From Coprococcus_C sp934318045 (GTDB lineage Bacteria; Bacillota; Clostridia; Lachnospirales; Lachnospiraceae): 64,000 nt of DNA. How positions within the stretch are numbered: the first letter of the stretch is position 1; every line of letters begins with the position of its first letter. The DNA is taken from the NCBI GenBank assembly GCA_934318045.1, contig CAKREY010000002.1:248001-312000 (forward strand), given 5' to 3'. Made by a program: the position numbers and the translations under genes. Below are positions 8,351-17,612 of the stretch, piece by piece. The notes beneath the pieces are model-generated. The model did not search any database. It saw only the letters and a list, made by a program, of their open reading frames with translations, and was not told where the DNA came from.

Positions 8351-9040
8351 TTAATCTTTGGTCTCCATAAGAAACAGGTACCCATCTCCAATTATTATGT
8401 GACCTTCCTCCTCTCTTAATTCGTTGCTGATTCCTATCGTTTCTCCTTTGTGGATTGACAGGTCACAGACATCATATTTAAAGCCTTTGAGGGTAATACC
8501 CTTCACATTTTCTGAAAAGGGCAATAAAGATATGTAAGGTCCATACAGATTTTCTGCACGAACTATCTTTTCTTTTTCGATGATAGAAATCCGGTTGTGT
8601 CGATCCAGAATTTCTGCTTTTATTCCATGTTGCAGGCAGGTAAAGAGCAAATCCAGATTTCCAAGCGTATGATCCAGCCTGGTACCGGTCGCGCCAAGCA
8701 GCAGCACATGTGTGAAACCACATTTTCCTGCCTCAGAGATTGCGACATGTGTATCCGTAAAGTCCTTTTCCGGATTTAGTACAATGCATCTGTCACAAAA
8801 AGAGGCATCAGGGCTTGTCATATATTTGGCTCTGATGCCTTCGTTTGCGGAATCAAAATCACCGATGATCAGGTCCGGTTCGATTTCTAATTGTTCTAAA
8901 GCTTCTAATCCCTTGTCGACACCAATCACATACGGATGAACCGGATATCCATATGCACCGTTATAAACGTCTGCAAGAAGACCTTGGTCGACCGAGCCGC
9001 CTGTAACAATGAGACAAAAGCTTGTTTCTGTCTGGTTCAT
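8351..9040 (-). CDS. thiN: Thiamine diphosphokinase
   Basis: This 229-residue cytoplasmic enzyme transfers pyrophosphate from ATP to thiamine to give thiamine diphosphate. Recognisable parts are the N-terminal GVDKGLEAL, PDLIIGDFDSA with metal-binding Asp residues, NPEKDFTDTHVAI, LLGATGTRLDHTLGN, and the C-terminal beta-barrel ending GDGYLFLME. Length is normal. It lies 37 bases after rpe, the conserved rpe-thiN order of Firmicutes. The stop abuts the putP start with no gap. No thiamine riboswitch is visible, as expected for an internal operon gene. Confidence 0.93.
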   Translation of the reverse strand: MNQTETSFCLIVTGGSVDQGLLADVYNGAYGYPVHPYVIGVDKGLEALEQLEIEPDLIIGDFDSANEGIRAKYMTSPDASFCDRCIVLNPEKDFTDTHVAISEAGKCGFTHVLLLGATGTRLDHTLGNLDLLFTCLQHGIKAEILDRHNRISIIEKEKIVRAENLYGPYISLLPFSENVKGITLKGFKYDVCDLSIHKGETIGISNELREEEGHIIIGDGYLFLMETKD

Positions 9041-9077
9041 ATTGTTTCCTGTTTTTTACGCAATGCGTATTTATCGT

Positions 9078-9731
9078 TTAGGCATTTAACTTCTCCATAA
9101 ACGCCTCGATATTTGCTTTCTTGTCTCCCTTAAATACAGCCGAACCCGCAACGATGACATTTGCTCCGGCATCTAACACATCCTGTACATTGTCAACTGT
9201 GATGCCGCCATCTACCTCGATCAGAAGTTCCGGATTTTTTTCCCCGGCAAGTGCCTTTACTTCCTGCAGCTTCGTGAGCGCGATCGGCATAAACTTCTGT
9301 CCTCCAAAGCCCGGATTGACGCTCATGATGAGTACCATATCCACCTGATTGATATAATAGTCTAACCAGTGCACAGGAGTTTCCGGATTTATGGCAACTC
9401 CTACTTTCAATCCGGCCGCTTTTACCGCGTCGATTGTCTCCTGCAGATTTTTACAGGCCTCATAGTGTACAGTCAGCATATCTGCTCCGGCATCTGCAAA
9501 TGCGTCAATATACCGGATCGGCTCATTGATCATCAAATGCACATCAAAGAAGCTGTCGGTGATTTTCCGGATGCATTTGATAACCGGTGGTCCAAAGGAG
9601 ATATTCCGCACAAACGATCCGTCCATAACATCTAAATGGAACCATTTCACGCCTGCATCATCTAATACTTTAGCATTTCGTTCGATGTGATTAAAATCAA
9701 TGGATAACAATGACGGTGAAAGAATATTCAT
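9078..9731 (-). CDS. rpe: Ribulose-phosphate 3-epimerase
   Basis: This TIM-barrel enzyme interconverts ribulose 5-phosphate and xylulose 5-phosphate in the pentose phosphate pathway. Key segments are ILSPSLLSIDF, WFHLDVMDGSFV (metal-binding His and Asp), FDVHLMI, MSVNPGFGGQKF and IEVDGGIT. An ATG at 9740 overlaps rsgA, but the AAAAGGAG site (9741-9748) would then touch it. The ATG at 9731 has a 9-base spacing and gives the family start MNILSPS, 217 residues, so it is preferred. It immediately follows rsgA on the same strand. Confidence 0.95.
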   Translation of the reverse strand: MNILSPSLLSIDFNHIERNAKVLDDAGVKWFHLDVMDGSFVRNISFGPPVIKCIRKITDSFFDVHLMINEPIRYIDAFADAGADMLTVHYEACKNLQETIDAVKAAGLKVGVAINPETPVHWLDYYINQVDMVLIMSVNPGFGGQKFMPIALTKLQEVKALAGEKNPELLIEVDGGITVDNVQDVLDAGANVIVAGSAVFKGDKKANIEAFMEKLNA

Positions 9732-9733
9732 AC

Positions 9734-10618
9734 CTACCATCTCCTTTTATTTTTTAGTTCTTCATATAGTTGTTTATAATTGTCATAGCGAAGCTGCGAG
9801 ATTTCTTTCTCTTGCAACGCTTCTTTCACTAAGCACTCCGGCTCGTGTATATGCACACAGCCATTAAACTTACAACAGCCATTATAGCTTTCAAACTCCC
9901 GGATATACTCTTTTAAATTTTCCGGTTCGATATCATCAATCACAAGGGAACTGAATCCCGGTGTATCCATTATATAGGTGTCTTCTTCGATATAAATCAA
10001 TTCCGAATGTCTTGTCGTATGCTTTCCTCTGCGGATTTTTTCACTGATCTCGCCGGTCTGCACCTGCGCCTGCGGATGCAATGCATTTAACATTGACGAT
10101 TTTCCGACACCCGAAGGTCCTGCAAAGACGCTTGTCTTTCCACGAATCGCCTTCCGGAACATTTCAATGCCTGCTTCCTGATTTGCAACTGTCACAAACA
10201 CCGGATACCCGGCATTCCGGTAGACGGATGCGATTGCTTCCGCATCAGCATCCGGGACAAGATCCGATTTGTTGAAACAGATCATCGTCTCTACATTCTG
10301 TTGTTCCATCGTGATTAAAAAACGGTCAAGCAGATTGTAGTTTGGCTTCGGATCCGCAAGAGCAAACAAAATGACAGCCTGATCAACATTTGCAACCACC
10401 GGTCTTACAAGCAGATTCTTTCTCGGAAGAATCCGGACGATATTGCCCGTGCAATCTGCTTCGCTGATAATCTCAATCTCCACGTCGTCTCCAACCGCAG
10501 GTTTGATCTTCTGGTTTCGGAAAGCGCCTTTTGCTTTACACTCATATATGGTATTTACAGTATGATGTGGGTGGATATAATAAAATCCACCCACACCTTT
10601 CATAATTTTACCTTGCAT
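9734..10618 (-). CDS. rsgA: Ribosome small-subunit maturation GTPase
   Basis: RsgA is a circularly permuted GTPase that checks late maturation of the 30S subunit near the decoding centre. The 294-residue protein has an N-terminal OB fold, then the permuted motifs: CFNKSDLV (G4), GPSGVGKSSMLN (G1) and MDTPGFSSL (G3). A C-terminal zinc knuckle follows, with Cys-Cys...Cys-x-His...Cys in CCKFNGCVHIHEPEC. It lies between the PASTA kinase and rpe, as in Bacillus subtilis prkC-cpgA-rpe. The Bacillus homologue is a PrkC substrate, so regulation by the neighbouring kinase is plausible but not shown here. Confidence 0.95.
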   Translation of the reverse strand: MQGKIMKGVGGFYYIHPHHTVNTIYECKAKGAFRNQKIKPAVGDDVEIEIISEADCTGNIVRILPRKNLLVRPVVANVDQAVILFALADPKPNYNLLDRFLITMEQQNVETMICFNKSDLVPDADAEAIASVYRNAGYPVFVTVANQEAGIEMFRKAIRGKTSVFAGPSGVGKSSMLNALHPQAQVQTGEISEKIRRGKHTTRHSELIYIEEDTYIMDTPGFSSLVIDDIEPENLKEYIREFESYNGCCKFNGCVHIHEPECLVKEALQEKEISQLRYDNYKQLYEELKNKRRW

Positions 10619-10633
10619 ACATCTCTATTTTTC

Positions 10634-12862
10634 TTATTCTTCTGAGTAGGAAACTGTCGGAGCCGGTATGCTGAACATGCCGGAAACGTTGTTTCCACTT
10701 GCATCGAGAACAACAAAGCTTGCACTTCCGCCCTGGGATGAAAGGTTTGGAACCGATGCGTTTACATTGTAAGAGCTTCCGGCTGTTACCGTCACGCTCT
10801 GTTCATATACGGTCGATCCGTTGAATACAACCTGTACTGTCACAGCCGTTCCATCTAAGGATGCATCGTTGCATGTGATCGTACCGGAAATATCTGCCTT
10901 GTATGTGACTTCTTTTTTCTCCGGTCCGTCACTGATTACAAAATCAACGCTGTCACCTTCTGTCACTTTTGTTCCTCGCGCCGGGTTCTGACTGATTACC
11001 ATTCCAGCTGCCACACTGTCACTGTTTTGATGTGTTACATTTCCTGCTGAAAGTTTCTTGCTTGACAGGGAATCTCTCGCCTGAGCTTCCGTGAGTCCGC
11101 CAAGGTTTGGAACTTCTACTTCTTTCTTTTCCGAACCATTGCTGACTGTTACTACGACTTTGGAACCCTTTGCTGCTTTTGTACCGCCTACCGGCTCTGT
11201 CTTTATTACTTTGTCTTTTTCTACATCATCGCTGTAATCATATGCATGACTGACTTCAAATCCTGCTTCCTGCAAAACTGTCACAGCCTGCGCATCCTCA
11301 TAATTTGTTACATCCGGCACATCCACTTCTTCTGCACCGGCACTGACTTTGATCACAATCTCCTGATCTGCAGGAATCGTCTCGCCTTCCTTTACACTCT
11401 GGTCAAACACATAGCCTTCCTGTGTCTTTTCATCCTCTTCATGCTCGGATTTCACATTTGTAAATCCTTTATCCTTGAGCATCTTCAATGCTGCATCCTC
11501 GGAGAGTCCTGTTACATCGATCATTGCAATCGACTGGATTTCTTCGGTGGATATCTTCGATTTGTCATCTTTTCCTTTTCCAGGTCCAAACTTAAACCAG
11601 CCGAGAATATTTCCAAGGACAAGAATGATAATAATCGCGATTACAACAGCGGTTGCAACACCCGCGATCGTAACTGCTTTCCGGATACCCGGATCGATAC
11701 CATCCGGATCATCCTCTTCTTCCTCTTCAATCTCAGGATCGTCATAATCCTGTACTTTTTTCAAATTTCCGCGTCTTGGCTGCGGTGCTTCTTCTTCCTC
11801 ATCCTCCCAGGAGTCATCGTCATCCTCGAGAAGTTCGTTGATTCTTCCATTATTTGCCTGTGGTGTAGAGTTATATCCAATCGGCCGGATCTCTCCCATC
11901 TCCTGTGATACAGGCGGATTGTCATAACTATTATAAGCGTCTTTGTTTGCACTTCCGTTGCGGATTGCCTGCACATCTTCCTTGGTCCACTCCTGTGTCG
12001 GAGAATTTGTGATAGATGTCGGTGCAACTACGATGTCAATATTCGGGTTTGCCTGTACGCGCTTTAAATCCGCAATAAGTGCACTGGCTGTCAGATATCT
12101 GCGCTCCGGCTTTTTCTGTGTTGCTTTGAGGATAATCTTCTCAAAGCTGGAATAGATATCCGGATAGTACTGTCTCGGTGGAATCATCTCGTTCTGGATG
12201 TGCATAAGCGCAACCGATACGTTGTTGTCCCCTTCAAACGGAACTCTGCCTGTCACCATCTCATACATGGTAATTCCAAGAGAATAAATATCACTTCGCT
12301 CATCGCTATATCCGCCTCTGGCCTGTTCCGGCGATATGTAATGGACACTTCCCATCGCGCCGGACGTCAGTGTGTTGCTGCTGGCAGCTTTGGCAATACC
12401 GAAATCTGTCACTTTGATATTTCCATTTTTTGATACAATGATATTCTGTGGTTTGATATCACGATGGATAATATGATTTTCATGCGCTGCTTCGAGTCCC
12501 GATGCGATCTGGATGGAAAAGTCAATTGCCTTATCCATCGGCAGGCGTCCATACTTCTCGATATATTGTTTCAATGTGATGCCTTCTACAAGTTCCATCA
12601 CGATGCAATAGATTCCTTCATCATCCACAACGTCGTATACATTTACAATATTCGGATGTGTAAGTCCGGCAGAAGCCTGCGCTTCAATCCGGAATTTTGT
12701 AACAAAATTTTTGTCGTTCGAAAACTCCGGTTTTAAGACTTTAATTGCTACATTCCGGTTCAGCCTGTGATCTTTCGCTTTGTAGACAATAGACATGCCG
12801 CCTGCGCCGACCACATCCAAAATCTCATATCTATCACATAATATCATTCCTGGTTTTAACAT
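10634..12862 (-). CDS. pknB: Membrane PASTA Ser/Thr protein kinase
   Basis: This 742-residue single-pass kinase senses cell-wall precursors or muropeptides and phosphorylates cytoplasmic targets. Residues 1-270 are a Hanks-type kinase: GAGGMSIVYKA loop, VAIKVL lysine, IIHRDIKPQN catalytic loop, VTDFGIAKA and GSVHYISPEQ activation loop. An acidic linker leads to a transmembrane helix at about residues 395-420. Three PASTA repeats follow outside (starting near IDVTGLSED, VDVPDVTNYED and VEVPNLGGLTEA), then a C-terminal beta-sandwich-like segment of about 90 residues. It is 43 bases downstream of its PP2C phosphatase. The stp-pknB-rsgA order is conserved in Firmicutes. Confidence 0.95.
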   Translation of the reverse strand: MLKPGMILCDRYEILDVVGAGGMSIVYKAKDHRLNRNVAIKVLKPEFSNDKNFVTKFRIEAQASAGLTHPNIVNVYDVVDDEGIYCIVMELVEGITLKQYIEKYGRLPMDKAIDFSIQIASGLEAAHENHIIHRDIKPQNIIVSKNGNIKVTDFGIAKAASSNTLTSGAMGSVHYISPEQARGGYSDERSDIYSLGITMYEMVTGRVPFEGDNNVSVALMHIQNEMIPPRQYYPDIYSSFEKIILKATQKKPERRYLTASALIADLKRVQANPNIDIVVAPTSITNSPTQEWTKEDVQAIRNGSANKDAYNSYDNPPVSQEMGEIRPIGYNSTPQANNGRINELLEDDDDSWEDEEEEAPQPRRGNLKKVQDYDDPEIEEEEEDDPDGIDPGIRKAVTIAGVATAVVIAIIIILVLGNILGWFKFGPGKGKDDKSKISTEEIQSIAMIDVTGLSEDAALKMLKDKGFTNVKSEHEEDEKTQEGYVFDQSVKEGETIPADQEIVIKVSAGAEEVDVPDVTNYEDAQAVTVLQEAGFEVSHAYDYSDDVEKDKVIKTEPVGGTKAAKGSKVVVTVSNGSEKKEVEVPNLGGLTEAQARDSLSSKKLSAGNVTHQNSDSVAAGMVISQNPARGTKVTEGDSVDFVISDGPEKKEVTYKADISGTITCNDASLDGTAVTVQVVFNGSTVYEQSVTVTAGSSYNVNASVPNLSSQGGSASFVVLDASGNNVSGMFSIPAPTVSYSEE

Positions 12863-12905
12863 GATTTCAACCCTTTCTGTTATCTTTGTTCTCTAGGCGG
12901 TTATC

Positions 12906-13625
12906 TTATGCCGCTATCACAATCACGGATATGTTATCCGATCCACCATAGTAATTTGCCCGGTCCACAAGTTCCTTTGTGATGCGGTCCAAATCATCTT
13001 CCTCGGAAACAATATCCCTTATTTCGTCATCCTCAACCATATTGGATAACCCATCTGAGCATAACAGATATTTCTCTTCCGCATGAATCTCTATCTCAAA
13101 GAAATCCGGCATCATCTCATCCCGCGACCCCATCGCTTTTGTGATGATGTTTTTCTCCGGATGATTCCGTCCTTTTTTCCGTTCGAGTTCCCCTTTCCGT
13201 ATCAATTCCTCCACAAGTGAATGATCCATCGTAATCTGGTGAATCTCGCCACCAATCGCATACAGGCGGCTGTCTCCGACATTTGCCACAAACAGTTTTC
13301 CATCCTGTGCCACTGCAGCAACCATCGTCGTCCCCATACCATTTAAGTCCGGATCGGCGCACGCCGCTTTGTAGATTTCATTGTTTACATATAACATTGC
13401 CCGTTTTAACAGTGCTACCGGATTTTCGATTGTTGAATTCTTCACGAACTCCACTGTAATATCAATCGCCATCTTGGATGCTTTGTCCCCCGCACGGTGT
13501 CCGCCCATTCCATCTGCAACAATATACAGATTCGGAAGCGGTCCGACCGGCGTATCGCTAAAAAAGATACTATCCTGATTGTTATTACGTTTTATCCCGG
13601 TATCTGTCTTTCCACTAGAATGCAT
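12906..13625 (-). CDS. stp: PP2C-type Ser/Thr protein phosphatase
   Basis: This 239-residue PPM-family phosphatase reverses PknB phosphorylation. The manganese-binding Asp residues are visible in VADGMGGHRAGDKAS, VGDSRLYAI, CSDGLSNMVEDDE and GGSDNISVIVI. A longer reading frame reaches 13670, but the ATG at 13625 is preceded by a perfect AGGAGG and gives MHSSGKTDTGIKRNNNQDS, where the family begins (the TDxGxxRxxNQD motif). The start overlaps the end of rlmN by 11 bases, so translation is probably coupled. Confidence 0.94.
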   Translation of the reverse strand: MHSSGKTDTGIKRNNNQDSIFFSDTPVGPLPNLYIVADGMGGHRAGDKASKMAIDITVEFVKNSTIENPVALLKRAMLYVNNEIYKAACADPDLNGMGTTMVAAVAQDGKLFVANVGDSRLYAIGGEIHQITMDHSLVEELIRKGELERKKGRNHPEKNIITKAMGSRDEMMPDFFEIEIHAEEKYLLCSDGLSNMVEDDEIRDIVSEEDDLDRITKELVDRANYYGGSDNISVIVIAA

Positions 13626-14679
13626 GGGAATCCTCCTGATGAAACGCATATTTCCTTCGCAACTGACCACAGGCAGCGTCTATATCGCTACCCATACTCT
13701 TTCTAATTGTAGCATTTATGTGATTTTTTTCAAGCATATTTTTAAATTTTGCAATCGAATCCTGATCACTACGCTCAAATTCCCGTTCTTCCACCGGATT
13801 CACAGGGATCAAGTTGACATGACAATTCAACCCGCGCAGGAGTTTTGCAAGTTTTACCGCCTGTGCCGGTGTATCGTTTTTTCCTTTTACAAGGCTGTAT
13901 TCAAATGTCACTCGTCTTCCTGTCATATCAAAATACGCCCGGCACGCCTGCAGCGTCTCATCGAGTGTATACTGATATGCAACCGGCATCAGTTCTTTTC
14001 GTTCCGCATCGGATGGTGCATGCAGGGAAAGCGCAAATGTGACTGGCAGATTTTCCTTTGCAAGATCATAGATCCGCGGAACAATCCCACAGCTTGAAAC
14101 GGTTATATTCCTGGCACTTAAGTTGTAGCCTTTTTCATCTGTGATCAGGCGCAGAAACCGAATCAGGTTATCATAATTATCAAGTGGCTCGCCTGTTCCC
14201 ATCACAACTACATGGCTGATGCGCTGCCCGGTTATGCGGCTTGTCGCATAGATCTGTTCTAACATTTCCGAAGCTGTCAGATTCCGTACAAGCCCCCCAA
14301 TCGTGGAAGCACAGAATCGGCATCCCATCCGGCATCCCGCCTGGGAAGAAATGCATACGGAATTTCCATAATCATGCTGCATAAAAACCGTCTCAATCAT
14401 CTGACCGTCAAAAAGCCGGTATAAAAACTTGATTGTTCCGTCCGTTTTTGACTCCTGATGGGTCTCCTCCCGGATTGTAATGAGCGTTTCTTTTTCTATC
14501 TGCGCGCGGAATGCCTTGGGAAGATTTGTCATCTCATCCGCCGATGCAGTGTATTTTTCATGCAACCAGCCAAACAGCTGTTTTGCACGGAAAGCAGGCT
14601 GGCCCTGTTCTTTCACCCACGATTCTAATTCACTTTCATACATTGACCGGATATCCATTTGTCCACTCGTTTCCTCCAT
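13615..14679 (-). CDS. rlmN: 23S rRNA A2503 / tRNA A37 C2-methyltransferase
   Basis: RlmN is a radical-SAM enzyme that methylates C2 of A2503 in 23S rRNA and A37 in some tRNAs. The 354-residue protein has the [4Fe-4S] motif in GCRMGCRFCAST (C-x3-C-x2-C), preceded by NSVCISSQ. It has GTGEPLDNYDN for SAM binding and the C-terminal ACGQLRR, whose Cys is catalytic. The ATG directly abuts the rsmB stop codon. The 3' end overlaps the PP2C start. All catalytic residues are present. Confidence 0.96.
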   Translation of the reverse strand: MEETSGQMDIRSMYESELESWVKEQGQPAFRAKQLFGWLHEKYTASADEMTNLPKAFRAQIEKETLITIREETHQESKTDGTIKFLYRLFDGQMIETVFMQHDYGNSVCISSQAGCRMGCRFCASTIGGLVRNLTASEMLEQIYATSRITGQRISHVVVMGTGEPLDNYDNLIRFLRLITDEKGYNLSARNITVSSCGIVPRIYDLAKENLPVTFALSLHAPSDAERKELMPVAYQYTLDETLQACRAYFDMTGRRVTFEYSLVKGKNDTPAQAVKLAKLLRGLNCHVNLIPVNPVEEREFERSDQDSIAKFKNMLEKNHINATIRKSMGSDIDAACGQLRRKYAFHQEDSHAF

Positions 14680-15987
14680 TTACATCTGTCGTTTGAACAC
14701 AGCATAATAAAATCCATCGCACGCATCTGTCCCCTGTAAAAACTGTTGTTCTTTTGTACATGTATATTCCGGATGCTCTTCTAGAAACCGGGTTGTCTGG
14801 TTTTTGTTTTCTTCCGGTGTGATCGTGCATGTACTGTAAAGGAGCGTACCTCCTTTTTTTACATATCTGCATGCGTTTTGAAGAATCGTATGCTGCAAGG
14901 CAGCAAGCTCCGCAATCTGATTTTCCGTCATGCGGTATTTGATATCATTTTTTCTGCCCATGATACCAAGCCCGGAGCACGGAAGGTCCGCGATCACAAC
15001 ATCTGCTTTTTCCTGTTGCTCCTCCATATAAACAGTTGCGTCATGACAGGACACTTCTACATTTTCGAGGCGTTCCCGCTCCACGTTTTCCTCGATTCTT
15101 TCTAGCTTTTCTTCCGAAATATCATACGAAAATACATGTCCTTCGCACGCGATCTGTGCTGCATACGTTGTCTTTCCGCCCGGTGCTGCGCACAAATCCA
15201 AAACGATATCCGAAGGCTTGATGCATGCCGCCAAAACCGCACATTGAGAGCTTTCATCCTGCACAGTAAAATATCCTTTTTTGTATCCCGGTATCCGGTG
15301 AATAAAATCGTATCCCGAGATAAGATACGCATCCGTCCCGTAAACACCCGGATCCACTTTGATCTGCGCCTGTTTCAATGCTTCGATATACTGTTTTTCA
15401 TCGACTTTGTCCATCTGCAGGCACGCGCGGTTTAAGCGGATACATGTCTTTCGATCTGTAAGGGAGGCCTGCAAAAGCTTCTGCGTCTTTTCTTTTCCGA
15501 AATCAGCAAGCAGTTTTTCCACAAGCCATTTCGGCGTCGATGTCCGGACAGAACACGCGTTTAAAAAATCTGCTTCGTATTCCGGGTACTGTATCGTCTC
15601 TTTTTCTCTTGCAATTGTCCTAAGCACACCATTTACAAATCCGGACAAGCCTGAAAAACCGTGTTTTTTGGCAAGTTTTACCGACTCATTGCACGCAGCA
15701 GCATCCGGCACACTGTCCATAAATAATATCTGATAGCAGCCCATACGGAGCAGACAGGCGATTACCGGTTTGCACTTTTTGATCTTTGTCTTTGAAAACC
15801 GGTCAATTACATAGTCAAGCCGGATACGGTACTCCATCACACCTTCTACCAATCTCGTCAGAAATGCACGTTTTGTTTTCTCTTCAAACTGGTTTTTCCG
15901 AAGTGCATTTCCAAGTGCAAGATTGGAAAATGTCTGATTGACTTCGATATCCAGCAAAACTGTCAATGCGGCTTCTCTTGTATCCAT
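14680..15987 (-). CDS. rsmB: 16S rRNA cytosine-967 C5-methyltransferase
   Basis: RsmB methylates C967 of 16S rRNA using SAM. The first 140 residues or so form the NusB-like RNA-binding domain (REAALTVLLDIE, FLTRLVEGVMEYR). The C-terminal methyltransferase shows VLDLCAAPGGKTTYAA, the ADLPCSGLGIMG motif with the PC cysteine, and YSTCTI with the second catalytic cysteine. At 435 residues it has the usual length. The GAGGT ribosome-binding site overlaps the stop codon of fmt, which is three bases upstream. Confidence 0.95.
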   Translation of the reverse strand: MDTREAALTVLLDIEVNQTFSNLALGNALRKNQFEEKTKRAFLTRLVEGVMEYRIRLDYVIDRFSKTKIKKCKPVIACLLRMGCYQILFMDSVPDAAACNESVKLAKKHGFSGLSGFVNGVLRTIAREKETIQYPEYEADFLNACSVRTSTPKWLVEKLLADFGKEKTQKLLQASLTDRKTCIRLNRACLQMDKVDEKQYIEALKQAQIKVDPGVYGTDAYLISGYDFIHRIPGYKKGYFTVQDESSQCAVLAACIKPSDIVLDLCAAPGGKTTYAAQIACEGHVFSYDISEEKLERIEENVERERLENVEVSCHDATVYMEEQQEKADVVIADLPCSGLGIMGRKNDIKYRMTENQIAELAALQHTILQNACRYVKKGGTLLYSTCTITPEENKNQTTRFLEEHPEYTCTKEQQFLQGTDACDGFYYAVFKRQM

Positions 15988-15990
15988 ATT

Positions 15991-16980
15991 CTACCTCTGA
16001 AACTTTTCTTTTCTGCCTGCATACATGCCTGTCTTTAATGGATTTCCATTCAGATAGGCTGCAGTATCCATCGCTTTTTTCCCTTCCGGCTGCAGATTTT
16101 TAACCATCAGTGCATCTTTGCCACAGGCAATCACGATATATTTCTTTGTCACTTCAACGATTTCGCCCGGTGCAAATGTAAGGGATACTTCCGTTTTTTC
16201 CTGCACCGCTTTCTTGTACGCATCATCCATCTTCACAACGGAAGCTTTATAGATTTTTACATTTTTCCCATCAATATCTGTATATGCACATGGCCACGGA
16301 ATCAGTCCGCGAACGAGTCGTTCTAATTCGTCTGCCGGCCTCGAAAAATCGATTTGCCCCATCTCCTTCGTTAACATGGCAGCATAGCAGCTTTCTGTAT
16401 CATCCTGCTTTGTTCTTTGGGCTGTGCCATCCTGTATTTGGGAAAGTGTCTTTACTATCAGGTTTGCGCCTGCTTTTGCAAGCTTATCATGCAGCGTTGC
16501 ACCTGTATCCTCCGCCTCGATTTTGACTTCCACTTTGTCGATCATATCGCCTGTGTCCAGTCCTTTTTCCATATACATGGTTGTGACACCGGTCACTTGC
16601 TCCCCGTCCAGGATTGCACGCTCGATTGGTGCAGCGCCACGGTATTTCGGGAGCAGCGATGCATGTATATTGATGCATCCATATGCCGGAATATTCAAAA
16701 TGCTTTCCGGAAGTATCTGCCCATATGCAGCTACCACGATCACATCCGGATGATATTCACGTATCGTCTGCACCGTTTCTTCGTCCCGCACTTTCTGCGG
16801 CTGATAGACCGGGATGCCATATTCCTGTGCCTTTACTTTTACCGGTGTCGGTACCAGCTTCCGGTTTCTTCCCTGCGGTTTGTCCGGCTGGGTAATGACA
16901 GCCACAACATCATGTTCTTTCACGAGTGCATCGAGCGCAATCGCAGCAAATTCCGGAGTTCCCATATATACAATTCTCAT
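15991..16980 (-). CDS. fmt: Methionyl-tRNA formyltransferase
   Basis: Fmt formylates initiator Met-tRNA with 10-formyl-tetrahydrofolate. The 329-residue sequence contains RIVYMGTPEFAA at the start, the catalytic INIHASLLPKYRGAAPI (Asn and His), and GVTTMYMEKGLDTGDM with the catalytic Asp. The C-terminal OB fold contains ICAC-equivalent residues around ALMVKNLQPEGKK. It is followed by rsmB and preceded by def, the standard def-fmt-rsmB operon. Length is only slightly above the usual 310-320. Confidence 0.96.
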   Translation of the reverse strand: MRIVYMGTPEFAAIALDALVKEHDVVAVITQPDKPQGRNRKLVPTPVKVKAQEYGIPVYQPQKVRDEETVQTIREYHPDVIVVAAYGQILPESILNIPAYGCINIHASLLPKYRGAAPIERAILDGEQVTGVTTMYMEKGLDTGDMIDKVEVKIEAEDTGATLHDKLAKAGANLIVKTLSQIQDGTAQRTKQDDTESCYAAMLTKEMGQIDFSRPADELERLVRGLIPWPCAYTDIDGKNVKIYKASVVKMDDAYKKAVQEKTEVSLTFAPGEIVEVTKKYIVIACGKDALMVKNLQPEGKKAMDTAAYLNGNPLKTGMYAGRKEKFQR

Positions 16981-17050
16981 TTTCTACCTCCATGCAACTG
17001 TCAATCACATACAACTTTCACAGTTTTTCTGATTGTAATTTTCCAATTGA

Positions 17051-17539
17051 TTATTTGTCTGTCTGATCCGGATCAACCGGTTCCACTTTGTACAGTCCAT
17101 CTTCCACTTTATCCTTGTACAGGATGCCATCGAGATGATCTAACTCGTGACAGATTGCACGAGCAAGCAGTTCTTCACCTTCCACTGTAAAAAGCTCCAT
17201 ATCTTCATTGTATGCCTCACAGATCACATGATTTGGTCTTGTCACGGTTCCCTGCAGTCCCGGCAGGCTTAAGCAGCCTTCGTCGCCGGTCTGTGATCCA
17301 TCGGATTCTATAATCCTCGGATTGATCAGCGTGTATGCGTTTCCGTCGCCGATGTCGATTACAACAATCCGTTTTAAGATTCCTACCTGCGGTGCTGCGA
17401 GACCGACACCATTTGCTTCATACATCGTATCATACATATCATCGATCAGTGTCTGTATGCGCGGTGTCATTTTCTCCACTGGTTTGCACACTTTTCTAAG
17501 TACATCATCTCCATCGAGGCGAATGTTTCTAATTGCCAT
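17051..17539 (-). CDS. def: Peptide deformylase
   Basis: This metalloenzyme removes the formyl group from nascent proteins. The three conserved motifs are GVGLAAPQVG, EGCLSLPG (metal-binding Cys) and CHELDHLDG (the HExxH helix). The frame extends to 17554, but GGAGG at 17548-17552 is 8 bases from the ATG at 17539, giving the family start MAIRNIRLDGDD and 162 residues. It precedes fmt, whose product makes its substrate modification. Confidence 0.95.
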   Translation of the reverse strand: MAIRNIRLDGDDVLRKVCKPVEKMTPRIQTLIDDMYDTMYEANGVGLAAPQVGILKRIVVIDIGDGNAYTLINPRIIESDGSQTGDEGCLSLPGLQGTVTRPNHVICEAYNEDMELFTVEGEELLARAICHELDHLDGILYKDKVEDGLYKVEPVDPDQTDK

Positions 17540-17612
17540 GTTTCTATCCTCCATTTTACTTTCTTTTTCGGTCTGACCGTTGTTTTATTTCTCAATCTGG
17601 TTTCGTAATCTG

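Noticed and set aside
8900..9080. TPP riboswitch upstream of thiN
   Set aside because: The gap to rpe is 37 bases and holds no conserved TPP aptamer segments.
11246..11908. 220-codon plus-strand frame opposite pknB
   Set aside because: It lies antisense to the linker and PASTA repeats, without a ribosome-binding site or recognisable domain.
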